Positions 29,917-42,667 of a stretch of 64,000 nt of DNA are shown here, piece after piece. The first letter of the stretch is position 1, and every line of letters starts with the position of its first letter. The stretch is from the NCBI GenBank assembly GCA_944322025.1, contig CALUOH010000043.1, forward strand, positions 58,276 through 122,275, in the 5' to 3' direction. The position numbers were made by a program, and so were the translations under genes. The stretch comes from an uncultured Bacteroidales bacterium. Lineage in GTDB: Bacteria > Bacteroidota > Bacteroidia > Bacteroidales > Paludibacteraceae. Below the pieces are notes generated by a model. That model saw only the letters and a program-made list of their open reading frames with translations. It did no database searches and was not told the origin of the DNA.

Positions 29917-31011
29917 ATGTTTGGAAATGTGTTTCAAGGGAAAAGGGTACTCGTTACGGGGAATACTGGTTTCAAAGGGTCGTGGCTTACCGTATGGCTT
30001 CTGAAATGTGGGGCTGATGTCTATGGGTATTCAAAGGATGTTCCGACTGAACCTGCAATGTTTGAGGTGGCTGGTCTGAGAGAGAAGGTACACCATGTGT
30101 TTGCCGATATAAGGAATAAGGCTTCATTTCATGATTATCTGCATGAGGTGAAGCCTGATTTTGTATTCCATCTTGCAGCGCAGGCCATTGTCTCGAAGTC
30201 ATATACAGAACCGTTTGATACGGTCACTGCTAATGTAGTCGGTACAGCATCTGTTCTTGATGCTGTGAAGAGTGTGGACTGGGATATGACTGTGGTGATG
30301 ATAACAAGCGACAAGGCATACGACAATGTGGAGTGGATATGGGGGTACAGGGAGAACGATGTCCTCGGTGGTAAGGACGTATATTCTGGCTCAAAGGGGG
30401 CAGCCGAGCTTGTAATAAAGTCATATTGGCATTCGTTTGTCAAGAAGATGGACAATATAAAGTTGGGAGTAGCACGCGCCGGTAATGTGATAGGCGGCGG
30501 TGATTGGAGCGCAGACAGGATAGTGGTGGATACGGTGAAAGCGTTCGCGGCGGGCGTGGCTGTAGAGATAAGGAGTCCGCAGGCTACACGACCGTGGCAG
30601 CATGTGCTTGAACCGTTGAGCGGATATATGCGTCTCGCGCAATCGCTGCATGATGGCATGGTGACAAATGGTGAGGCGTTTAATTTCGGACCAAGGGCGG
30701 AGCAGACAAAGACTGTGATGCAGCTGGTGTGTGATATAGCGCGAAATTGGGGCATGGAAGAAAAAGAAGCGGTGAGGATAACGGGACATGTGCCGTTTGA
30801 AGAGGCCAGACTTTTGAAACTTAACTGTGATAAGGCGTTGGCATATCTCGGTTGGCACTCCGCTTTGCGGTATGAGCAGACTGTGGATTTCATTACGGAG
30901 TGGTATAAGGCATATTATGATGGATATGAAGATATGTTCGGACTGACCGAGAGGCAGATACAGCGGTTTGTGGAAACGGCCAAAGGAGAGGGGCTCGCGT
31001 GGGCGGAGTGA
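29917..31011 (+). CDS. rfbG: CDP-glucose 4,6-dehydratase
   Basis: 364 residues from ATG 29917, preceded by AAAAGGG; ATG 29899 is also in frame. The NAD motif VTGNTGFKGSWL and the catalytic YSGSK (in KDVYSGSKGAAELVIKSYW) identify an extended SDR, and HLAAQAIVSKSY with GNVIGGGDWSADRIVVD are typical of RfbG. Converts CDP-glucose into CDP-4-dehydro-6-deoxyglucose. A gap of 20 bp separates it from the epimerase-like gene. Confidence 0.95.
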   Translation: MFGNVFQGKRVLVTGNTGFKGSWLTVWLLKCGADVYGYSKDVPTEPAMFEVAGLREKVHHVFADIRNKASFHDYLHEVKPDFVFHLAAQAIVSKSYTEPFDTVTANVVGTASVLDAVKSVDWDMTVVMITSDKAYDNVEWIWGYRENDVLGGKDVYSGSKGAAELVIKSYWHSFVKKMDNIKLGVARAGNVIGGGDWSADRIVVDTVKAFAAGVAVEIRSPQATRPWQHVLEPLSGYMRLAQSLHDGMVTNGEAFNFGPRAEQTKTVMQLVCDIARNWGMEEKEAVRITGHVPFEEARLLKLNCDKALAYLGWHSALRYEQTVDFITEWYKAYYDGYEDMFGLTERQIQRFVETAKGEGLAWAE

Positions 31012-31030
31012 ACATGTAGGGAATAGTGAT

Positions 31031-31459
31031 ATGGAGGGAGTTGTCATTACGGATTTGAAGCGTATAAGCACACCGAAAGGAGATGTGCTTCATGCGATGA
31101 AGTGTACTGACGTGGGGTATTGCGGCTTCGGAGAGGTATATTTTTCTGAGATAGCTCACGGAGAGAGAAAGGGATGGAAGCGTCATAACAGGATGACGCT
31201 TAATCTTGTTGTGGTGAGTGGGGCGATACGGTTCATAATATATGACGACAGGGAGGACAGTATGACGTGCGGGATGTTTGAGGAGGTAACGTTGTCGCCC
31301 GAAGGACGGTATGCGAGGCTTACATTGTCTCCCGGTCTATGGATGGCATTTGAGGGTGTGGGGGAAGGACGCTCTTTGCTGATGGACATAATACCTGAGC
31401 CGCACGATCCGAATGAGGCTGACAGAAAAGATGTTGACGAGATAGAATATAGGCTATGA
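31031..31459 (+). CDS. RmlC-like sugar-nucleotide epimerase (cupin)
   Basis: 142 residues from ATG 31031 (MEGVVITDLKRISTPKGDV); an earlier in-frame start at 30968 lies inside rfbG. A single cupin: GYCGFGEVYFSEIAHGERKGWKRHNRMTLNL has the histidine and basic residues that face the substrate, followed by SGAIRFIIYDDRED. Shorter than classical RmlC. It probably epimerises CDP-4-dehydro-6-deoxyglucose at C3 and/or C5. Its stop overlaps the reductase start (ATGA). Confidence 0.8.
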   Translation: MEGVVITDLKRISTPKGDVLHAMKCTDVGYCGFGEVYFSEIAHGERKGWKRHNRMTLNLVVVSGAIRFIIYDDREDSMTCGMFEEVTLSPEGRYARLTLSPGLWMAFEGVGEGRSLLMDIIPEPHDPNEADRKDVDEIEYRL

Positions 31460-32364
31460 AAATATTGGTGACAGGCGCAACGGGGTATATAGGTCGCCGT
31501 GTGGTTAAGGAGCTGTGCAGCGCCGGCAGTTGCGAGGTAATGACATTGAATCGCGATGTAGATAAGGCACGTGCACTCATGCCGTATGCTGCCTGTAGCC
31601 ATGTAGGTTCACTTGATGTGGAGGCCATTGAGTCGTTCAGACCGGAGATGGTAATACATTTGGCCACTCTTTCTACAAGCCGTAACGACAGCGGGATTAT
31701 AGGCCCGATGATTGATGCGAATATCGTTTATGGGGTCAGGCTGCTGGATGTTTTGTCGCATGTCGGTTCTGTCAGGCTCTTTGTGAATGTCGGTTCGTTT
31801 GCGGAGTACAGATTGGGCTTGGAGAGGCAGAAAGATGCCTATCTGTATACTGCCACGAAGTCGGCGTTCAGGCATTTTGTGGATTATTATGCAGATTTAT
31901 GCGGTTTCAAATATTTGACGGTAGTGCCGTATACGGTGTATGGCGGGACGGATACCGCTAAGAAGCTGCTGGACTACATCATTGAGTCGGTTGGGGCGGT
32001 TGTCCCTGTGAAGATGACGAAAGGGGAGCAAGTGCTTGATTTTGTTCATGTGCAGGATGTGGCGGAGTTTTTTGCGTTGCTGGCAGTGAGGAAAGATATG
32101 GTTATGGGTCTGCCGCAGGGTGCCGAGCTTCATCTCGGTACGGGCATGGGTACACGTGTAAGAGATGTGGCTAAGATGGTGGAGGACGTGTATGGCGGAC
32201 AGTGCAACATAGATTGGGGCGGACTGCCGTACCGTCCGTTGGATGTGATGTATGCCGTGGCGCCGGCTGAGGCGACAAGGCAGATGACTGGGTGGAGCGC
32301 TAGGGTGTCGCTGAAGGAAGGCATAGCTATGATGAAGGGACAATCAGATGTAATGAGACCGTAA
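31456..32364 (+). CDS. NAD-dependent epimerase/reductase (SDR), CDP-sugar 4-ketoreductase candidate
   Basis: 302 residues. MKILVTGATGYIGRRVVKEL is the Rossmann start; YTATKSAFRHFVDYY carries the YxxxK pair. It resembles the CDP-abequose/CDP-paratose synthase class of 4-ketoreductases and follows the epimerase with a four-base overlap. Because no RfbH (3-dehydrase) gene is present, the product is expected to be a CDP-6-deoxyhexose rather than a 3,6-dideoxyhexose. Confidence 0.82.
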   Translation: MKILVTGATGYIGRRVVKELCSAGSCEVMTLNRDVDKARALMPYAACSHVGSLDVEAIESFRPEMVIHLATLSTSRNDSGIIGPMIDANIVYGVRLLDVLSHVGSVRLFVNVGSFAEYRLGLERQKDAYLYTATKSAFRHFVDYYADLCGFKYLTVVPYTVYGGTDTAKKLLDYIIESVGAVVPVKMTKGEQVLDFVHVQDVAEFFALLAVRKDMVMGLPQGAELHLGTGMGTRVRDVAKMVEDVYGGQCNIDWGGLPYRPLDVMYAVAPAEATRQMTGWSARVSLKEGIAMMKGQSDVMRP

Positions 32365-32400
32365 TAAGTGGACAATTAAAGAGTTTAGAAAGAATAGTTT

Positions 32401-34848
32401 ATGAATATCCGGTGGATTAAGAAGAATGTATTGCCACATTTGGCAGCGATAATCACGTTCTATTTATTGACTATAGTCTATTTTTCGCCTATATTCTTGG
32501 AGAATAAGGATTTGGTGCAGGGTGATGTGACGAGCTATATAGGATGGGGCAATGATGTCAGAGAACATTATAATGCTACAGGAGAGTATTGTTATTGGTC
32601 TAATGCCATGTTTGGGGGCATGCCGTCTAATTATGCCTTCCCTGCGAAGACAAACAATGTCTTTGACGTGATAGATAGCGTATTCAAGGGTTTCTTAGCA
32701 CCGAATACTGCTGGGGCTTTCTTTGTTTATCTGATTGGTTTTTATTGCTTTATGCTGGCAATCGGATGTTCGCCCCTATTGAGTGTTATAGGGGCGGTCG
32801 CATATTCGTTCGCTTCGTACAATCTGATAATAATAGATGCGGGGCATGTGAGTAAGGCGTATGTCATGGCTACGATGGCTCCGGTTATAGGCGGGGTTAT
32901 TCTCTGTTACAGGGGTAAATATTTGCAGGGAGTATTATTGACGTTGATTTTTACGGGATTGAATGTATTCTGGAATCATCAGCAGATAAGTTATTACCTT
33001 ATACTCATGCTCTTTGTCTTGGCTGTAGTGTATCTGATTTACGCTGTCAAAGAACATATGTTGCCTTCATATTTCAAGAGTTCAGCGATATTGATAGTCG
33101 TTGCATTCCTTGCTGCAGCACCGGCTGTTGATAAATTGTTGCCTACAATGGACTATTCGAAAGAGTCAATGCGAGGAGGGGCGGTACTTAAATCAAATGC
33201 GGATGGTGAAAAAGAGTCGACAGGTTTGGATATAGACTATGCTTATCAATGGAGTTATGGGAAGATGGAGACTATGACACTGTTGATACCAAATTTTTAC
33301 GGAGCGAGTTCGCATTATAACATAGGGCAGGATTCACGCTTGTTCGATGTCATGAGACAAACTGGGCAGGGTGAACAGTTTTGCCGCTATGCTCCGATGT
33401 ATTGGGGAGATCAGCCGTTTACGTCTGGGCCAGTTTATGTGGGGGCAATCGTATGTTTCCTGTTTGTGTTTGGATTGTTTGTAGTAAGAGGGAAGGAGAA
33501 ATGGTGGTTGTTGGCGGTAACGGTTATTTCTATCGTCCTGTCATGGGGACGTAATTTTGCAGCTGTAAACGATTTCTTGTTCCACTATTTACCGATGTAC
33601 AATAAATTCCGGACACCATCTATGGCATTGGTTATAGCCGAGGTTTCAATGGTGACATTATCCATGCTGGCTATAAAACAGATATTTGAGGACGATGATA
33701 AGCGAAAATATATCAGGCCTTTGTATATTTCGTTTGGCATCGTTGGTGGATTGTCTCTGTTGTTCGCTCTTTTCGGTGGTTTGATGTTTAATTTTTCTGC
33801 GGCTTCAGATGCAAACTATCCGGACTGGTTGCGAGTCGCATTGGAAGAAGACCGGAAGTCCATGATGAAATCAGATGCATGGCGTTCGCTCTGGTTCGTC
33901 TTGTTGGGTTGCATCGCGCTTTTCCTTTTTATGTCAAGGAAAATAAAGCCGCTATACATGCTTTGCATAACAGGACTGTTGATATTGGTCGATTTGTGGG
34001 GAGTTGACAAACGTTTTTTGAATAATGACAGTTTTATTCCTAAACGGCAAGCCAAGACGATAGAGCCGACGGCGATAGACAATATTATCTTACAGGATAA
34101 AGATCCGGATTACAGAGTGCTTAATTTGACAACCAATACATTCAATGAGTCGCGGACATCATATTTCCATAAGTCAATTGGTGGTTACAGTCCGGCCAAG
34201 TTGCGCAGATATCAGGATATCATAGATTATCATATCAGTGGAAATATTACTCCTAGTGTACTCGACATGTTGAATACACGCTATATAATATATAATGCCA
34301 ACGGTCGTCCGCAAGTGCAGAAAAATCCCGGCGCAATGGGCAATTCATGGTTCGTAGAGAAAATAAAATGGATGGAAAGTCCGGATGATGAAATATTGGC
34401 ATTGAAGAGTGAGAATCTTCGTTCGGTAGCATTGTTGGATAAGGAGTGGAAGTCTAAAATTAAAGATGAGACGAAAATCAGCAATAAGGTAGATTCATCT
34501 GCATATATAAGATTAAAAGATTATGTAAATCCGGGAAATCTTATATATGAAAGTAACTCTCCAACATCGCAGTTAGCGGTATTTTCAGAGGTATTCTATA
34601 AAACATGGAAAGTGTTTATAGACGGCAACGAAGTACCGTTGTTAAGGGCGAATTACATTTTGAGGGCGGTAGAAGTGCCAGCTGGCAACCACGAGATAGA
34701 GTTTAAGTGTATAGACGAATTGTATGAGAAGACACACGTGTGGTCTATGGTCTTTTCAATTGTGGTTGTCATTGCGGCTTTGTCTGTCATAGGCCTGATT
34801 GTATATCGTAATGTAAAGAAAGACAATGCAGTTGAGTGTTTGCCATAA
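32401..34848 (+). CDS. YfhO-type polytopic membrane protein
   Basis: 815 residues with about 12 membrane helices in the first 530 residues, one more at the C-terminus (about 775-800) and a large extracytoplasmic domain between. The first loop has DLVQGDVTSYIGWGNDVREHY and YWSNAMFGGMPSNYAFP, the acidic and aromatic signature of YfhO/GT-C-like proteins. In Firmicutes YfhO works with the GT2 enzyme CsbB to add sugar from a polyprenyl carrier to surface polymers. A similar role on this glycan, perhaps with the GT2 at 9133, is inference. The stop overlaps the next start (TAATG). Confidence 0.8.
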   Translation: MNIRWIKKNVLPHLAAIITFYLLTIVYFSPIFLENKDLVQGDVTSYIGWGNDVREHYNATGEYCYWSNAMFGGMPSNYAFPAKTNNVFDVIDSVFKGFLAPNTAGAFFVYLIGFYCFMLAIGCSPLLSVIGAVAYSFASYNLIIIDAGHVSKAYVMATMAPVIGGVILCYRGKYLQGVLLTLIFTGLNVFWNHQQISYYLILMLFVLAVVYLIYAVKEHMLPSYFKSSAILIVVAFLAAAPAVDKLLPTMDYSKESMRGGAVLKSNADGEKESTGLDIDYAYQWSYGKMETMTLLIPNFYGASSHYNIGQDSRLFDVMRQTGQGEQFCRYAPMYWGDQPFTSGPVYVGAIVCFLFVFGLFVVRGKEKWWLLAVTVISIVLSWGRNFAAVNDFLFHYLPMYNKFRTPSMALVIAEVSMVTLSMLAIKQIFEDDDKRKYIRPLYISFGIVGGLSLLFALFGGLMFNFSAASDANYPDWLRVALEEDRKSMMKSDAWRSLWFVLLGCIALFLFMSRKIKPLYMLCITGLLILVDLWGVDKRFLNNDSFIPKRQAKTIEPTAIDNIILQDKDPDYRVLNLTTNTFNESRTSYFHKSIGGYSPAKLRRYQDIIDYHISGNITPSVLDMLNTRYIIYNANGRPQVQKNPGAMGNSWFVEKIKWMESPDDEILALKSENLRSVALLDKEWKSKIKDETKISNKVDSSAYIRLKDYVNPGNLIYESNSPTSQLAVFSEVFYKTWKVFIDGNEVPLLRANYILRAVEVPAGNHEIEFKCIDELYEKTHVWSMVFSIVVVIAALSVIGLIVYRNVKKDNAVECLP

Positions 34849-35849
34849 TGATAAAAGTATCTGTCATAGTTCCCGTGTATAATGCTGGACATTATATTAC
34901 GAAATGTCTGGAGTCCTTATTAAGGCAGACACTGTCTGATATGGAGATAATAGTGGTTGACGATAGAGGAACGGATGATAGTATGGATTTGGTGAGGAAC
35001 ATTGAGCGGAACAATAGAACGGATAAACTCATTCGCATCATAGAAATGCCTGAGAATAGCGGTGCTTGGGCTGCAAGGAACGCTGGAATGAAGGCAGCAA
35101 CAGGGGTATATATCGGCTTTGTTGATGCCGATGACTGGTGCGATGAGGATATGTTTGAGGTTCTGTACCGTTCAGCTGTCGCGGTTCAGGCTGATTGGTC
35201 TCGTGCCAATGCATTGAAACATTGCATCAATGGAAGAACAATAAGATTAAGACAACTGCAAATTAAAAGCGGTCTGTTTGACATCAATGCCAAGAAAGAT
35301 GTTTTGGTTGGAGACAGGGCGATGTTTTGGTGTGGCATCTATAAGGCTGAATTTCTACGCAAGAACCAAATTTTGTTTCCCAAAAGTAAATTTTCGGAAG
35401 ACAGCTATTTCTTTTGGCTGGTAGCGATATACGCTGTTCATGCCTCATCCGTGGATATATATTCATATCATTATATGGAGCACGCCTCTTCGGTATCGGC
35501 ATTGCCGGATAAGACCAAGGCATTTCAAAAAGTGAAGATATTCAAACAATTAAAAGATAGATTGTCGGAAGAGGGATTGTATAGGGAGTATGCTGCGGAG
35601 ATAGATTATTTATGTCTGAAAAAAGGATATATCATTCCTATGGTTATAGAGGCGATAAACAATCATAAGGAATGTGAGAAGGCAATCAATACAATAATTA
35701 ATAGTTTGTATGCCGATATACCTCAAATAAAGAGCAACAAATATTATCGGCGGGATATACAATCTGTTGTTCTGTTGAATGCATTCACAATTTCGCCGAA
35801 AGTAATGTCGTGGATATTAAGACTAATATATGACAGAGATCCGTTCTAA
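34848..35849 (+). CDS. GT2 glycosyltransferase, capsule/O-antigen type
   Basis: 333 residues from ATG 34848, overlapping the yfhO-like stop. MIKVSVIVPVYNAGHYITKCL, MEIIVVDDRGTDDSM, NSGAWAARNAGMKAATG and VDADDWCDEDMFE form a standard GT-A core with a DAD metal site; SKFSEDSYFFW contains the catalytic ED. No membrane helices. It transfers a sugar from an NDP donor during glycan repeat-unit assembly. Base composition begins to drift to AT-rich in its 3' part, before the nonulosonate genes. Confidence 0.85.
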   Translation: MIKVSVIVPVYNAGHYITKCLESLLRQTLSDMEIIVVDDRGTDDSMDLVRNIERNNRTDKLIRIIEMPENSGAWAARNAGMKAATGVYIGFVDADDWCDEDMFEVLYRSAVAVQADWSRANALKHCINGRTIRLRQLQIKSGLFDINAKKDVLVGDRAMFWCGIYKAEFLRKNQILFPKSKFSEDSYFFWLVAIYAVHASSVDIYSYHYMEHASSVSALPDKTKAFQKVKIFKQLKDRLSEEGLYREYAAEIDYLCLKKGYIIPMVIEAINNHKECEKAINTIINSLYADIPQIKSNKYYRRDIQSVVLLNAFTISPKVMSWILRLIYDRDPF

Positions 35850-35879
35850 TTTATAGGATTTGTTTAATTAACTAGCGGT

Positions 35880-36622
35880 ATGAAGTCATTTATAATTCAA
35901 GCACGATTAGGGTCGTCGCGTTTACCTAATAAGATTGTCTTGCCCTTTTATAATAATGCGACTATATTAGATATCCTAATAGATAAACTGAAAGCTTTCC
36001 ATCAATATGATATTATATTAGCTACGTCGAGTAATAAAGAGAATGATTTATTGGAAAGTATAGCTTTGGACAAGCATATTAAATGTTTTAGAGGATGTGA
36101 GACCGATGTTCTAAATAGATTTATAAGTGCGGCTAAATATTATGATATTGATGAAATTATACGGGTGTGTTCGGATAATCCAATGTTAGATATGCATTCG
36201 ATTCAAAAGTTGGTTGATATAGATAGTGCTAATTATGATTATATTAGTTATTCGGTGAATGGGATGCCATCTATAAAAACCCATTTTGGTTTTTGGACTG
36301 AATATGTTAAACTTAATGCATTGGAAAAGGTAGCGCATAGTACGAACGATGATATATACCATGAGCATGTGACTAATTATATTTATGGGCATCCTAATGA
36401 TTTCAAGATAAAATGGTTAGAAGTTCCGAACTGTCTATATGGTAGAAATGATATCCGTATGACAATAGATACGTTGGAAGATTTTAAAATCATGAGCAAT
36501 ATATATACTAATTTAGTTGAAGAAAGGGGAGATGTCGAAATAAGCGAAATAGTAAACTATTTGGATAATAATACAGATTATTTAGATAGTATGAAAAAAC
36601 AAATTGATAAAAATACAAAATA

Positions 36623-36623
<1 letters not shown>
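35880..36623 (+). CDS. Cytidylyltransferase, SpsF/NeuA-like (CMP-nonulosonate synthetase candidate)
   Basis: 247 residues. FIIQARLGSSRLPNKIVLPFYN is the CTP-binding start shared by SpsF, NeuA and KdsB types; IILATSSNKEND, CFRGCETDVLNRFISAAKYYD and IRVCSDNPMLD follow, and NDIRMTIDTLEDF is the C-terminal sugar-binding DxxxDTxxD-like region. A second CMP-Kdo synthetase is unlikely since kdsB is at 13882. Position directly before the NeuB-type synthase (shared base at 36623) argues for CMP activation of a nonulosonic acid. Very AT-rich codon use. Confidence 0.82.
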
Positions 36624-39517
<2,894 letters not shown>

Positions 39518-39558
39518 AGTTGGTTTGTATATAGTCAATTCGGCAAAGAGTATACAAA

Positions 39559-40596
39559 ATGAGGTCTGATAAAAATAGAGTACTAATAGTATCTGCGGAG
39601 TTTTTTGGTTATCATAGGAGTGTGGCGTTTGCTTTCGAGCGATTGGGGTATGATACAAAAGTGGTGACTTATGACGAGCCAGTACATCCGTTCGTTGGTT
39701 TATTGAAATGGCGTCATAAATTTGCAAACGATAAAGGTAAGAAAAGTCTTAGAGCTGAAAGCCGTAGAAGGTACAGTGCGTATCTTGAACAGGTATTTGA
39801 TGAATATAAGCCTGACATTGTGTTTATTTATAATGGCACGATGGTACAGGATGAGACATTGGACTATTTTCGCCAGTATGGGGCAAAGGTGATAATATGG
39901 ATGTATGACAGCGTGAGGCGGGCTGACCGCACTATGTGTGTGACGCATATAGACCATGCTGATTTGTTCTGTTGTTTTGAGGAGAGCGATGTCAATTATT
40001 ATGCGGAGCAGGGGAAGACGGCTTATTTTATGCCGATGGCGTGTGATACGGAGGTCTATTATCCCATAGAAGGCAGCAAGAAAGATATGGATATCTTGTT
40101 TGTGGGAACGATATACATTAGTGAACGCAGAGTGCGGCTGTTAGAGATGCTGGCTGAGCGGTTCAAAGGCCGTAGGCTGTTGTTTTACGGGCTGTATAAA
40201 CCTTACTTCAAAGACCCGATAGGTTGGATGTGCCGTGGGCATAGGGATGTATTCTTGAACCGTAATATTGCGCCAGATGATGTAAACAGACTGTTTTCGC
40301 GGACACGTGTGGCATTGAATATACATAATCAACAGACGTTTAACGGTGCAAATCCGCGTCTTTTCGAGGCTTGCGGGGCAGGGGCTTATCAGGTGTGCGA
40401 TTATAACCCTTATATAAGTGATGTGTTCCGTAACGGAGAGGTGGGGCTTTATAAGAGCGATGAGGAACTTGTTCGATTGATAGAATACGCTTTGACGCAC
40501 GATATGAGTGCGGAGGCGCGTGCAGGATATGAGATTGTGAAACGGGAGCATACGTTTGACCATAGGATTAGGCGTATGCTGGAACTGTTGGGATAG
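39559..40596 (+). CDS. CgeB-like glycosyltransferase
   Basis: 345 residues, GT-B fold. RVLIVSAEFFGYHRSVAFAFERLGYDTKVV starts the N-terminal domain; YKPDIVFIYNGTMVQDETLDYFRQYGAKVIIWMYDSVRR and DIDLFVGTIYISERR-type DILFVGTIYISERRVRLLEML are typical of the CgeB family, ending with FEACGAGAYQVCDYNPYI and VKREHTFDHRIRRML. Donor and acceptor unknown. It marks the return from AT-rich to average composition and probably completes the glycan locus with the exporter-like gene behind it. Confidence 0.78.
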   Translation: MRSDKNRVLIVSAEFFGYHRSVAFAFERLGYDTKVVTYDEPVHPFVGLLKWRHKFANDKGKKSLRAESRRRYSAYLEQVFDEYKPDIVFIYNGTMVQDETLDYFRQYGAKVIIWMYDSVRRADRTMCVTHIDHADLFCCFEESDVNYYAEQGKTAYFMPMACDTEVYYPIEGSKKDMDILFVGTIYISERRVRLLEMLAERFKGRRLLFYGLYKPYFKDPIGWMCRGHRDVFLNRNIAPDDVNRLFSRTRVALNIHNQQTFNGANPRLFEACGAGAYQVCDYNPYISDVFRNGEVGLYKSDEELVRLIEYALTHDMSAEARAGYEIVKREHTFDHRIRRMLELLG

Positions 40597-40604
40597 TTGT
40601 CGAT

Positions 40605-41513
40605 ATGGACTTCATAAAAGGAATACTCTTTGCCGCACTGTCGTCTGCCACATTTGGCTTGGCTCCGTTTTTCTCGATTTCACTGCTCGATGCCGGCTAT
40701 TCATCCTTTGAGGTTCTTTTCTATCGTTGGGGAGTGGCATCATTGTCCCTTATCCTATTCGGTCTCTGCACTGGATGCAATTTCCGTCTGTCGTGGAGTG
40801 ATTTGAAAGTGGTATTGCTGTTGTGTCTTTTCCGAGCTGCCACATCTTTCAGCCTCATTATAGCATATCAGAACATCGCGAGTGGAGTAGCGTCCACAAT
40901 ACATTTCATGTATCCTCTGGCCGTGACCCTGGCCATGATGTTTATATTCAAGGAGCGGAAATCGGTGGTCGTGTTGCTGGCGGTCGTGATGTCGCTGGTG
41001 GGTGCGCTCTTCCTGACCTCGGGAGACATTCATCACACGGGCGGACGGACAGCTGTTGGAATAGTGGCCGCGTGCGTATCCGTATTTTCGTATGGAGGGT
41101 ATATCATCGGAGTACGCAAGACTCGTGCTGTAAATATAAACTCGACGGTGCTGACAAGTTATGTGATGGGTATCGGTGCCGTGCTGTTCTTCGTGGCCGG
41201 TTGTTTCACATCGGGAATAAGGGTTGAGACTGACGGAACTATGTGGCTTTACATATTGGGGCTTGCACTTCCGGCTACTGCCATATCAAACATCACCTTA
41301 GTGAAGGCGGTAAAATATGTCGGGCCAACTCTGACATCTATTCTCGGTGCGCTTGAACCGCTTACTGCTGTGGTCATCGGCGTGTCGTTTCTTGGGGAAC
41401 AGTTCACAGTCTCGAGTGCGATAGGCATACTGCTTGTGACGTGTGCCGTGACTGTTGTTGTACTTATGGAGAACAGGATGAATCGGAGCGTCCGGACGCA
41501 GACTGAAAGTTAG
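40605..41513 (+). CDS. EamA/DMT family transporter
   Basis: 302 residues with ten membrane helices in two EamA repeats (first ALSSATFGLAPFFSISLLDAGYSS; second about residues 155-295 with VGPTLTSILGALEPLTAVVIGVSFLGE, the family signature). Exports or imports small metabolites or lipid-linked sugars; the substrate is not predictable. Eight bases after the CgeB-like gene, and followed by a strong bidirectional terminator, so it is the last gene of the locus transcript. Confidence 0.88.
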   Translation: MDFIKGILFAALSSATFGLAPFFSISLLDAGYSSFEVLFYRWGVASLSLILFGLCTGCNFRLSWSDLKVVLLLCLFRAATSFSLIIAYQNIASGVASTIHFMYPLAVTLAMMFIFKERKSVVVLLAVVMSLVGALFLTSGDIHHTGGRTAVGIVAACVSVFSYGGYIIGVRKTRAVNINSTVLTSYVMGIGAVLFFVAGCFTSGIRVETDGTMWLYILGLALPATAISNITLVKAVKYVGPTLTSILGALEPLTAVVIGVSFLGEQFTVSSAIGILLVTCAVTVVVLMENRMNRSVRTQTES

Positions 41514-41531
41514 TCCCGCCTACAAAAGACA

Positions 41532-41569
41532 AATCGGGCGTATATACATTAGTGTATATGCGCCCGATT
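41532..41569. terminator. Bidirectional terminator between the EamA gene and trxB
   Basis: A near-perfect 16-bp stem, AATCGGGCGTATATAC (41532-41547) with GTATATGCGCCCGATT (41554-41569), lies between two convergent genes; short T runs flank it on both strands. Confidence 0.88.
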
Positions 41570-41582
41570 GCTTTATTGTGTG

Positions 41583-42521
41583 TTACTCCATTGCGGCAAT
41601 ATATTTCTCCGCTTCCATAGCGGCCTTGCATCCGCTTGCCGCTGCGCAGATGGCCTGACGGTATATCGGGTCGGCCACATCGCCTGCGGCGAACACTCCC
41701 GGCACATTCGTCAACGGGCGGTACGGCTGGGTTTTGATGTAACCTGCCTCGTCTGTCTCGACATACGGCTTAAAGACTTCGGAATTAGGATGGTGGCCAA
41801 TGGCAAGGAAGAAGCCGTCAATCTTGATGTCGTAACGCTCCTCGTCCGCTTCGCCCAAACGTCTCACCACGTGAGCACCCTCCACGGCATCTTCACCGAA
41901 CAGCCCGAGAGTGTTGTGCTCGAACAGCACTTCGATATTCGGCGTCTTCATCACGCGCTCCTGCATCACCTTCGATGCGCGCAGGAACGGCTTGCGGACT
42001 ATGAGATACACTTTCGTGCAGAGCGATGCAAGATAACATGCCTCTTCGCAGGCAGTGTCTCCGCCTCCCACGACTGCCACAGTCTTCTTGCGGTAGAAGA
42101 ACCCGTCGCATGTAGCGCAGGCCGATACTCCGCGCCCCTGATATTTATGTTCGTCCGGCAGTCCGAGATACTTCGCCGATGCGCCCGTGGCAATAATCAC
42201 AGTGTCTGCCTCTATCTCCTTTTCCCCGTCTATGGTCAACTTATGCGGCTTTCCCGAAAAGTCCACCGCTGTGACTATCCCGAACCTGATATCCGCGCCG
42301 AAACGTTCTGCCTGAGCGCGCAGGTCCATCATCATCTGGTTGCCGTCCACGCCCTCCGGGTAGCCTGGGAAATTCTCTATCTCAGTCGTTGTGGTCAGCT
42401 GGCCGCCGGACAGCATCCCCTCATAAAGCACGGGACTGAGGTTTGCGCGGCCTGCATATATCGCCGCCGTATAGCCCGCAGGCCCCGAACCGATTATAAG
42501 ACATTTAACTCTTTCGCTCAT
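41583..42521 (-). CDS. trxB: Thioredoxin reductase (NADPH)
   Basis: 312 residues. CLIIGSGPAGYTAAIYAGRANL binds FAD, SACATCDGFFYRKK has the redox-active CATC, VAVVGGGDTACEEACYLASL binds NADPH and GVFAAGDVADPIYRQA is the C-terminal FAD contact. Reduces thioredoxin in the cytoplasm. It is transcribed away from ald from its own promoter (TACCTTTG on the minus strand at 42610-42617). Confidence 0.96.
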   Translation of the reverse strand: MSERVKCLIIGSGPAGYTAAIYAGRANLSPVLYEGMLSGGQLTTTTEIENFPGYPEGVDGNQMMMDLRAQAERFGADIRFGIVTAVDFSGKPHKLTIDGEKEIEADTVIIATGASAKYLGLPDEHKYQGRGVSACATCDGFFYRKKTVAVVGGGDTACEEACYLASLCTKVYLIVRKPFLRASKVMQERVMKTPNIEVLFEHNTLGLFGEDAVEGAHVVRRLGEADEERYDIKIDGFFLAIGHHPNSEVFKPYVETDEAGYIKTQPYRPLTNVPGVFAAGDVADPIYRQAICAAASGCKAAMEAEKYIAAME

Positions 42522-42609
42522 AGTATGTTGGTTTATAATTTGTATAATAAGTCACATGTAATTTCCCTCTTTGCTCTCCGCTCCGTCTCATCTCTTGAAC
42601 TGTTATGTA

Positions 42610-42617
42610 CAAAGGTA
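42610..42617 (-). promoter_or_regulatory. -7 element of trxB
   Basis: TACCTTTG on the minus strand, about 90 bp before the trxB start. The -33 region is not a clear match. Confidence 0.55.
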
Positions 42618-42667
42618 CTAATTTTTACTCTCCCGTTCACCCATCCTCCTCTTAAAAATGCGTAACG

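Noticed and set aside
41532..41569. dif/XerCD site near the skew reversal
   Set aside because: The AT-rich centre TATATACATTAGTGTATAT is a terminator stem between convergent genes; no dif-like arms were recognised here or elsewhere in the window.
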